Source: Pseudonocardia sp. (GTDB lineage Bacteria; Actinomycetota; Actinomycetes; Mycobacteriales; Pseudonocardiaceae). Taken from it: DNA of 5,115 nucleotides. The notes below the pieces were generated by a model. The model saw only the letters and a list, made by a program, of their open reading frames with translations, made no database searches and was not told where the DNA came from. The position numbers and the translations under genes were made by a program. Location of the stretch: contig JAKDLE010000280.1 in assembly GCA_030453005.1 (NCBI GenBank), positions 1 through 5,115 of the forward strand. Direction: 5' to 3'. Shown here in pieces: positions 1 to 5,115 of the stretch (the first letter of the stretch is position 1; every line of letters begins with the position of its first letter).

Positions 1-109
1 TCTCCGAGGCCCGATGGCAGTGAAGACGCACCGGACACCCCACAGGTTGCCTCGACGGGCGGGCATCCCCCGCACGGACCACCCGGACGGGTACGGCACC
101 GTGTGCGTC

Positions 110-494
110 ATGCCGTTGTTCTCGTTCGAGGGGCTCGCCCCGACCGTGCATCCCGAGGCGTGCGCCTCCACGCCTCGATCTGGTACGGCGCGGTGCTGCG
201 CGCCGACTTCGGACCGATCATCGTGCGCGAGGGGGCCAACGTGCAGGACGGCTGCGTGCTGCACGGCGGGGACGACCCGATCACCGAGATCGGTGCGGGC
301 GCGACGATCGGGCACCTGTGCGTGGTGCACAGCTGTGTGATCGGCCCGGAGGCCCTCATCGGCAACGGGTCCACGGTCCAGGACGGGGGGCGCGCATCGG
401 CGCCCGCTGTCTGGTCGGCGCAGGCGCGACCGTGCCACCGGACACGGTGGTGCCCGAGTGTGGCGCCGGTCGACGGCTGAGTCCGTGCCCATAG
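110..494 (+). pseudogene. Broken gamma-class carbonic anhydrase-like (hexapeptide-repeat) gene
   Basis: Three consecutive pieces of one left-handed beta-helix protein are readable, each in a different frame. Piece 1 (110-160) reads MPLFSFEGLAPTVHPEA. Piece 2 (160-384) reads from VRLHASIWYGAVLRADFG to GNGSTVQDG. Piece 3 (about 390-494) reads ARIGARCLVGAGATVPPDTV and stops at TAG 492-494. The first break lies at about 160, where roughly one helical coil (12-13 residues, judged from the remembered family pattern) is also missing. The second lies at a run of six G (385-390). The central piece keeps what the family uses to bind zinc or iron: His in VLHGG, and both His in TIGHLCVVHS. It also keeps the RAD and VQD residues. 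The intact family is about 170-200 residues; here the C-terminal helix is missing as well. Left unrepaired, the ATG at 110 gives a product that soon runs out of homology. The alternative is sequencing error at the G run, but that would not explain the missing coil. Family recognition is firm; the pseudogene status is likely. No gene symbol is assigned because PaaY-like and Cam-like members are not separable here. Confidence 0.75.
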
Positions 495-546
495 TGTCGG
501 GCCCATCGCATCGGACCCATCGCATCGGACCCATATCATCGGACCC
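488..546 (+). repeat. 14-bp tandem repeat running into a start codon
   Basis: The unit CCCATCGCATCGGA occurs exactly at 502-515 and 516-529. It occurs with two changes at 530-543 (CCCATATCATCGGA), and a degenerate copy lies at 488-501 (10 of 14 bases match). A fifth partial copy, CCCATGA, starts at 544, so the start codon ATG 547 is itself the CAT/CATG part of a unit. The repeat lies entirely between the broken upstream gene and the MarR frame. Two units carry a -10-like hexamer at the same unit position (TAGTGT 492-497, TATCAT 534-539); the two identical middle units do not. It is probably a replication-slippage repeat. A role in regulation is inference only. Confidence 0.85.
534..546 (+). 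promoter_or_regulatory. Candidate leaderless -10 element for the MarR gene at 547
   Basis: TATCAT (534-539) matches the actinobacterial TANNNT -10 pattern and lies 7 bases before ATG 547, the spacing expected when transcription starts on the A of the start codon. No purine-rich Shine-Dalgarno sequence precedes this ATG, which supports a leaderless transcript. No good -35 is seen at the matching distance (the sequence around 511-516 is unlike TTGACA). A second -10-like hexamer, TAGTGT (492-497), would instead give a short leader containing the repeats. Confidence 0.5.
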
Positions 547-1545
547 ATGAGCGCCGAGCACGACGCGCAGGTGGAGCGGCTGGAGCGCGAGGTCAGCCTC
601 CTCTTTCGGCGGTCCCGCAGCGTGCTGCGGGAGCTCGCCGGGCGCATCCACCCGGAGGCCGACGCGGGCGCCTACGCGGTACTGGTCGCCATCGCCCGCG
701 CGGCCCCGGTGCGCCTGGGGGCGCTCGCCGAGGAGTTCGGCCTGGACAAGTCCACGATGAGCAGGCAGGTCTCGTCGTTGCTGAGGCTCGGGCTCGTGCA
801 GCGTCGGCCCGACCCGCTCGACGGGCGGGCGTTCCTGCTGGAGCTCACCGCCGACGGACGGCGCCGACTCGACGAGGTGTCACACACCCGGCACGAGGTG
901 TGGCGCGACCGGTTGCAGGCGTGGTCGACCGAGGATGTCGGGGCGTTGGCGGACGGGCTCATCCGCCTGGCGGCCACCCTCCCCACTCCGGAGCGGCCCG
1001 ACTCACCTTATGTTGCTAGCCTCAACCTTGTTGCCTATCGTTGCCGTATGCACACGAACGCGGACCGCGCCACCGACGTCGCCGTCGACGAGCTCGCCGC
1101 CGCCGTGTCCGCACTCGTGCGCACCTGGCGCAGCGTCGGTCGCCGCGTTCCCGACGCCGCACACTCCACCCTCGCCCTGCTCCAGCTCACCGGCCTGCTC
1201 GACGGCGGCGAGCACCGACTCGGAGAGATCGCCGAGCGCCGCGGCGTCGACCAGTCCGTCGTCAGCAGGCAGATCGGCGAGCTGGGGTCCCGCGGGCTCG
1301 TCTGCCGCAGGCCCGACCCCACGGACGGTCGCGCCACGCTCGTCCGACTGACCCCGGACGGCCACGAGCTCGCCGCCCAGGCTCGACACCTCAAGCGGGA
1401 CCTGGTCCGCGGCGCCCTGTCGCGCAGCCCCGAGGTCGACGTGCGCACCGCCGCCCACGTCATCGCCGCACTGGCCCGGGAGCTCGACGCCCGCACCGGC
1501 GAGGCGGAGCTCACCACCGACCCGATGAGGACATCTCCTTCATGA
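547..1545 (+). CDS. Double MarR-domain regulator (probable fusion of two MarR genes)
   Basis: This 332-residue frame holds two complete MarR winged-helix domains, whereas the family is normally 140-170 residues with one. Domain 1 covers residues 1 to about 150. Its helix-turn-helix includes LGALAEEFGLDKSTMSRQV (about 58-75) and its wing is RRPDPLDGR (86-94). Domain 2 covers residues 168-332, with the matching SVVSRQIGEL helix and RRPDPTDGR wing. The two cores are about half identical by eye, so they look like diverged tandem paralogs. Residues 151-167 resemble no MarR part, use codons rare in this genome (TAT, GTT, GCT, CTT, CGT) and coincide with a promoter. The simplest reading is that a first regulator gene lost its stop codon and now reads into the second. 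A TCA (1003-1005) and a TAT (1009-1011) there are each one substitution from a stop. A -1 frameshift would also meet TAG at 1017. MarR proteins bind DNA as dimers and usually repress nearby efflux genes; two domains in one chain could dimerise internally. The DNA-binding family is certain; existence of the fused protein is uncertain. Confidence 0.6.
   Translation: MSAEHDAQVERLEREVSLLFRRSRSVLRELAGRIHPEADAGAYAVLVAIARAAPVRLGALAEEFGLDKSTMSRQVSSLLRLGLVQRRPDPLDGRAFLLELTADGRRRLDEVSHTRHEVWRDRLQAWSTEDVGALADGLIRLAATLPTPERPDSPYVASLNLVAYRCRMHTNADRATDVAVDELAAAVSALVRTWRSVGRRVPDAAHSTLALLQLTGLLDGGEHRLGEIAERRGVDQSVVSRQIGELGSRGLVCRRPDPTDGRATLVRLTPDGHELAAQARHLKRDLVRGALSRSPEVDVRTAAHVIAALARELDARTGEAELTTDPMRTSPS
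1013..1047 (+). promoter_or_regulatory. Promoter with candidate MarR operator, inside the long MarR frame
   Basis: TTGCTA (1013-1018, -35-like) and TATCGT (1036-1041, -10-like) are separated by exactly 17 bp. The -10 ends 6 bases before ATG 1048, as in a leaderless promoter. Bases 1003-1047 have 22 G/C of 45, far below the flanking DNA. Between and over the two hexamers lie an interrupted palindrome, CAACCTTGTTG (1023-1033), and GTTGCY copies at 1012, 1030 and 1040. A further GTTG/CAAC pair lies at 1012-1015 and 1023-1026. MarR proteins commonly bind such short inverted repeats over their own promoters, so autorepression of the regulator-exporter unit is the likely purpose. The operator call is inference. 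Confidence 0.65.
1048..1545 (+). CDS. MarR family transcriptional regulator of the downstream exporter
   Basis: Read from ATG 1048, this is a single-domain MarR protein of 165 residues, the normal family length. An N-terminal dimerisation helix (about 10-35) is followed by the winged helix. HRLGEIAERRGVDQSVVSRQ (about 56-75) contains the recognition helix, RRPDPTDGR (88-95) is the wing with its typical DGR turn, and LTPDGHEL leads into the C-terminal helices (about 107-150). This start is preferred because a -35/-10 promoter ends just before it and the codons upstream look non-coding. There is no Shine-Dalgarno, consistent with leaderless expression. Its TGA overlaps the exporter start codon (ATGA, 1542-1545), so the two genes are one transcript and translationally coupled. 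It probably represses its own promoter and hence the exporter, with release on binding of a small molecule; the ligand cannot be told. It overlaps the long-frame entry because the same bases are the C-terminal half of the possible fusion. Confidence 0.75.
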   Translation: MHTNADRATDVAVDELAAAVSALVRTWRSVGRRVPDAAHSTLALLQLTGLLDGGEHRLGEIAERRGVDQSVVSRQIGELGSRGLVCRRPDPTDGRATLVRLTPDGHELAAQARHLKRDLVRGALSRSPEVDVRTAAHVIAALARELDARTGEAELTTDPMRTSPS

Positions 1546-3299
1546 CCACCCCCGCGGCCCCGCAGGACGCGGGCGGGCCCCGCAGCCGACGTGAGGTGCT
1601 CACCGCGCTCAGCGGCCTGATGCTCGCGATGTTCGTCGCGATCCTGTCCAGCACGATCGTGGCCAACGCGCTGCCCTCGATCGTCGCCGACCTGAACGGG
1701 GACCAGACCGCCTACACCTGGGTCGTCACCGCCACCCTGCTGACGACCACCGCCACCACCCCGATCTGGGGCAAGCTCGCCGACCTGTTCAGCAAGAAGC
1801 TGCTGGTCCAGATCGCGATCGTGATCTTCGTGATCGCCTCGGTCGGGGCTGGCCTCTCCGCCACGATGGGCACCCTCATCGGGTGGCGGGCGGTGCAGGG
1901 CGTCGGGGCAGGCGGGCTGCAGGCGCTCGCGCAGGTGGTCATCGCCGCGCTGATCCCCCCGCGCGAACGCGGCCGTTACGCCGGGTACCTCGGCGCCGTG
2001 CTCGCCGCGGCCACCGTGTCCGGCCCGGTCGCAGGCGGGTTACTGGTGAGCGCGCCCGCGCTGGGCTGGCGCTGGTGCTTCTTCATCGGGGTGCCCATCG
2101 GCCTGGCCTCCCTCGTCGTGCTGCAGCGCACCCTGCACGTGCCGACGCTGCCCCGGAAGGTGCAGCTCGACTACCTCGGCGCCGCGTTGATCGCCGGGGG
2201 CGTGTCGGTGCTGCTGGTCTGGGTGTCGCTCGCCGGGACGCAGTTCACCTGGGGCTCCCCCACCTCGCTGACGCTGGCCGCACTCGGCGTCGCGGCGCTC
2301 GTCGCGGCGGTGTTCGTCGAGCTGCGGGCGCCGGAGCCGGTGGTGCCGATGTGGCTGTTCCGCGAGCGCACCGTGGTGCTCTCGGTCGTGGCGAGCCTGG
2401 TCGTCGGCCTGGTGATGTTCGGCAGCACGGTGTTCCTGGGCCAGTACTTCCAGACCGCACGCTCCTACGACGCCTTGACGGCGGGCCTGCTCACGCTGCC
2501 GCTGGTCGGCGGGCTCGTGGTCTCCTCGACCGTGTCCGGGCAGCTGGTCAGCCGTTTCGGCCGGTGGAAGCCCTACCTCGTCGCAGGCGCCGCCATGATC
2601 ACCGGCGGTCTGGCGTTGCTGGCCACGATCGACCACCGCACACCGCTCGTCGTGATCGGCGCGTACCTCGTCGTGCTGGGCACCGGGATCGGGATGAGCA
2701 TGCAGAACCTGGTGCTCGCCGTGCAGAACACCGTCGACATCACCGACGTCGGAGCGGCCAGCTCGCTGGTGGCGTTCCTGCGGTCACTCGGCGGCACGGT
2801 CGGGGTGACGGTGCTCGGCGTGGTGCTCGCCAACCGGGTCGTGGCGCTCAGCGGCGGCGGGATCGCGGACCTGGCCTCGGCCGCCCCGGCGCAGGCCGAG
2901 GCCATCAGGGCCGCATACGGCGACGGGATCGCGTTGGTCTTCGGGATCGCGGCGGTGGCCTCGCTCCTCACCCTCGTCGCGGTGCTGATGATCCGGGAGG
3001 TCCCGTTGCGGACCACGGTCGGCAAGGTCGCGCCGGAGCCCGAGGTCCCGGTCGCCGCGGCCCCACCCGAACCCGACGGCCGGGCCGCACCGGCGGTCGA
3101 CGACGGGGCCCGCGACCGGCTGCTCGCCGTGCTGGTGCCCGAGCCGCAGGCCGCGCTGGAGGCGCTCGACGACATCGAGCGGGCGCAGCGGGACCGGTCC
3201 GCCACCCGGGCCCAGCTGGACGAGTCGATGGAGCGGTTGCGGTCGATCGGGCTCAGCGACCACCAGCTCGGGCGGGTCCTCGGCGCTCGTCGAGGCTGA
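1542..3299 (+). CDS. DHA2-type (14-helix) MFS multidrug exporter
   Basis: This encodes a 585-residue inner-membrane proton-coupled exporter of the EmrB/QacA group. Start ATG 1542 is chosen for the ATGA overlap with the regulator and a TGAGGA ribosome-binding site (1526-1531) 10 bases upstream. The frame is open further upstream but antisense-like and unrelated. Hydrophobic segments run from about residue 20 to 484, consistent with 14 helices. Visible motifs are LSSTIVANALPSI in helix 1 (35-47), motif A GKLADLFSKK in loop 2-3 (77-86) and motif C VSGPVAGG, marking antiporters, in helix 5 (159-166). QYFQTARSYDALTAG lies at 301-315. The acidic residue usual in helix 1 of this group (LDxT) is replaced by Ser, so proton or cation recognition may rely on other acidic residues. 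I recall a large actinobacterial subgroup with this change. A soluble tail (485-585) follows: a Pro/Ala/Glu-rich linker, then a charged, probably helical segment (about 524-585). Substrate is unknown; the MarR partner suggests toxic or antibiotic compounds. Confidence 0.9.
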   Translation: MTTPAAPQDAGGPRSRREVLTALSGLMLAMFVAILSSTIVANALPSIVADLNGDQTAYTWVVTATLLTTTATTPIWGKLADLFSKKLLVQIAIVIFVIASVGAGLSATMGTLIGWRAVQGVGAGGLQALAQVVIAALIPPRERGRYAGYLGAVLAAATVSGPVAGGLLVSAPALGWRWCFFIGVPIGLASLVVLQRTLHVPTLPRKVQLDYLGAALIAGGVSVLLVWVSLAGTQFTWGSPTSLTLAALGVAALVAAVFVELRAPEPVVPMWLFRERTVVLSVVASLVVGLVMFGSTVFLGQYFQTARSYDALTAGLLTLPLVGGLVVSSTVSGQLVSRFGRWKPYLVAGAAMITGGLALLATIDHRTPLVVIGAYLVVLGTGIGMSMQNLVLAVQNTVDITDVGAASSLVAFLRSLGGTVGVTVLGVVLANRVVALSGGGIADLASAAPAQAEAIRAAYGDGIALVFGIAAVASLLTLVAVLMIREVPLRTTVGKVAPEPEVPVAAAPPEPDGRAAPAVDDGARDRLLAVLVPEPQAALEALDDIERAQRDRSATRAQLDESMERLRSIGLSDHQLGRVLGARRG

Positions 3300-3307
3300 C
3301 GTCCCGC

Positions 3308-4106
<799 letters not shown>

Positions 4107-4122
<16 letters not shown>

Positions 4123-4307
4123 GCGGTGAGTACCTCGACCCGCGCCCCGGCGGGCAACGGGGTGCTCGGCCAGTCGGAGCGACGCACCACCGCCCCGTCG
4201 ACGGCGACCGCCACACCCGTGCGCGGGACGCCGATCGCCGCGAGCGCGTCGAGCACGCTCGCCCCGACCGCGAGCTCCCGTCGCTCACCGTTGATCCAGA
4301 CGTGCAC
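4107..4307 (-). CDS. thiS: Sulfur carrier protein ThiS
   Basis: This 66-residue ubiquitin-like protein has a C-terminal Gly-Gly that is adenylated (by a ThiF/MoeB-type enzyme, not in this window) and converted to a thiocarboxylate, which gives sulfur to ThiG. The sequence shows the beta-grasp pattern: MHVWINGERREL hairpin (1-12), helix SVLDALAAIGV (17-27), GVAVAVDGAVVRRSDW strands (31-46), LPAGARVEVLTAVQGG (51-66). The final QGG is exactly at the stop, as function requires. The start is GTG 4307: GAGGAGG (4313-4319) lies 5 bases upstream, and no better start is present. The gene begins 2 bases after the thiO stop, and 37 bases separate its stop from the thiG ATG. Translational coupling with thiO is likely. 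Confidence 0.95.
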
Positions 4308-4309
4308 GT

Positions 4310-5115
4310 CTACCTCCTCGAACCAACGAACCGACGCGGATCGGCGACGGCCGGGCCGGGGTCACCACGGAGCAGTGCCAGCACGGCGTCGGCGGTGAGC
4401 GGGGCGAGCAGCATGCCGTTGCGGCCGTGGCCGGTGGCCGCCAGCAGGCCCTCCGGTCCCACGGCACCGATCAGCGGCAGGTTGTCGGGGGTGCCCGGAC
4501 GCAGCCCGGCCGAGCTCTCCACCAGCGCGTACTCGGCGATGCCCGGCAGCACCCGCTCGGCGTCGCGCAGCAGGTCGCGCACCCCCCCGACGGTGACCTC
4601 GGTGTCGAAGCCGGTCTCGGTCTGCGTCGCCCCGACGACGAGCCCGCCGCCGTCGCGGGGCACGGCGTACACCGGCCTCCCGTCCACCAGCGCGCGCACG
4701 GTGCGCCGCGGAGGGGGGAACGCGCCGGGACGGTGCGCGAGCCGCAGGATCTCGCCCTTGACCGGGCGCACGAGGCCGTCGAGGTCGGGGTGCAGCGCCC
4801 CGGAGTGGGCGCCCGCCGCCACGAGGACGACGTCGGCGGCGTGCTCGGTGCCGCTCGCGCACCGCACCCCGGTGACGCGCTCGCCGTCGTCGCTCACCGA
4901 CCGCACGGCGCACGGCACGAACCGCACGCCCGCACCGTCCGCGGCGACGCGCAGGGCGGCGAGCAGCACGCGGTTGTCGACGGCGAGGTCGGCGGGCACC
5001 GACAGCCCGCCCCGGACGTCCGGGCCGAGGGCCGGTTCGAGCCGCCGCAGCTCGCGACCGGACAACCGGTCGACGTCGCGGCCGAGGCGGGCGAGGTGGT
5101 CGGCGAGCGCGTCGC
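4310..5115 (-). CDS. thiO: Glycine oxidase ThiO, 5' end outside the window
   Basis: This FAD-dependent amine oxidase of the DAO family oxidises glycine to the imine (dehydroglycine) used by ThiG. Only the C-terminal 267 or so residues are visible. The frame is open to the right edge (16 codons upstream of TTG 5065 read DALADHLARLGRDVDR, typical of the family), so TTG 5065 is internal rather than the start. About 100 N-terminal residues, including the FAD-binding GxGxxG, lie beyond the edge. Visible hallmarks are LSGRELRRLEPAL, PVKGEILRL, PVYAVPRDGGGLVVGATQTE, AGLRPGTPDNLPLIGAV (Arg expected to hold the substrate carboxylate) and TGHGRNGMLLAP near the C-terminus, which closes the FAD site. The stop TAG (4310-4312) lies 2 bases from the thiS start. 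thiE is often found upstream in actinobacteria, but that region is not in the window. Confidence 0.92.
   Translation of the reverse strand, partial: DALADHLARLGRDVDRLSGRELRRLEPALGPDVRGGLSVPADLAVDNRVLLAALRVAADGAGVRFVPCAVRSVSDDGERVTGVRCASGTEHAADVVLVAAGAHSGALHPDLDGLVRPVKGEILRLAHRPGAFPPPRRTVRALVDGRPVYAVPRDGGGLVVGATQTETGFDTEVTVGGVRDLLRDAERVLPGIAEYALVESSAGLRPGTPDNLPLIGAVGPEGLLAATGHGRNGMLLAPLTADAVLALLRGDPGPAVADPRRFVGSRR
4313..4319 (-). promoter_or_regulatory. thiS ribosome-binding site inside the thiO tail
   Basis: On the minus strand this reads GAGGAGG, 5 bases before GTG 4307. Most of it forms the last two ThiO codons (Arg-Arg, AGG AGG) ahead of the TAG stop. It fixes the GTG start of thiS and suggests that ribosomes ending thiO re-initiate on thiS. 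Confidence 0.75.

Noticed and set aside
160..390. Programmed frameshifting in the carbonic anhydrase-like gene
   Set aside because: Two different shifts plus a missing coil, with no slippery heptamer and downstream structure evident at the first site, fit decay or sequencing error better.
488..546. CRISPR-like array
   Set aside because: The 14-bp units are directly adjacent with no spacers, so this is a simple tandem repeat.
108..647. Minus-strand 179-residue open frame opposite the broken carbonic anhydrase gene
   Set aside because: It has no recognisable domain. The plus strand shows clear hexapeptide-repeat homology, so this is an antisense shadow.
1041..1541. Upstream extension of the exporter frame (Arg/Pro-rich, open from 1041)
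   Set aside because: It is a shadow of the MarR gene in another frame. The exporter starts at ATG 1542, where there is a ribosome-binding site, an ATGA overlap and family-like sequence.
4310..5115. A thiamin pyrophosphate riboswitch for the thi operon
   Set aside because: The operon's 5' end lies beyond the right edge. No conserved riboswitch core is seen ahead of thiS or thiG.

Overview
The window is G+C-rich DNA (third codon positions almost all G or C) from an actinomycete. ThiG, the MarR regulators and the DHA2 transporter read like those of Pseudonocardia or related Pseudonocardiales. That placement rests on remembered resemblance, not a search. I see no tRNA, rRNA, CRISPR array, insertion sequence or phage gene.

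Left part, + strand. Bases 1-109 hold nothing I can support. Bases 110-494 carry a broken gamma-class carbonic anhydrase-like gene. Its three homologous segments lie in three different frames, although all three metal-binding histidines survive in the middle segment. A 14-bp tandem repeat (about 488-546) then leads into the start codon of a MarR-type gene (ATG 547), which has a -10-like hexamer at leaderless spacing. The reading frame runs from 547 to 1545 and encodes two MarR domains. They are joined by a short stretch that looks like intergenic DNA: about 49% G+C, with a well-spaced -35/-10 promoter just ahead of an in-frame ATG at 1048. I therefore list both the fused frame and the stand-alone second regulator. 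The second regulator overlaps the start of a 585-residue DHA2-type (14-helix) MFS exporter by ATGA. Together they form a regulator-exporter unit in which the MarR protein probably represses both genes until a ligand is bound.

Right part, - strand. Reading from the right edge, thiO (5' end outside the window), thiS and thiG form a compact thiamin-thiazole operon. ThiO makes dehydroglycine from glycine, ThiS carries sulfur as a C-terminal thiocarboxylate, and ThiG joins these with deoxyxylulose 5-phosphate to make the thiazole phosphate. thiO ends 2 bases before thiS, with the thiS ribosome-binding site inside the thiO tail. A 16-bp tandem duplication sits at the thiS stop codon. thiG converges with the exporter gene, leaving 8 bases between the two stop codons and no room for a conventional terminator.

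No clearly new system is visible. The points most worth checking are the MarR-MarR fusion with an embedded promoter, the repeat that spans a leaderless start, the decayed carbonic anhydrase gene and the thiS-end duplication.
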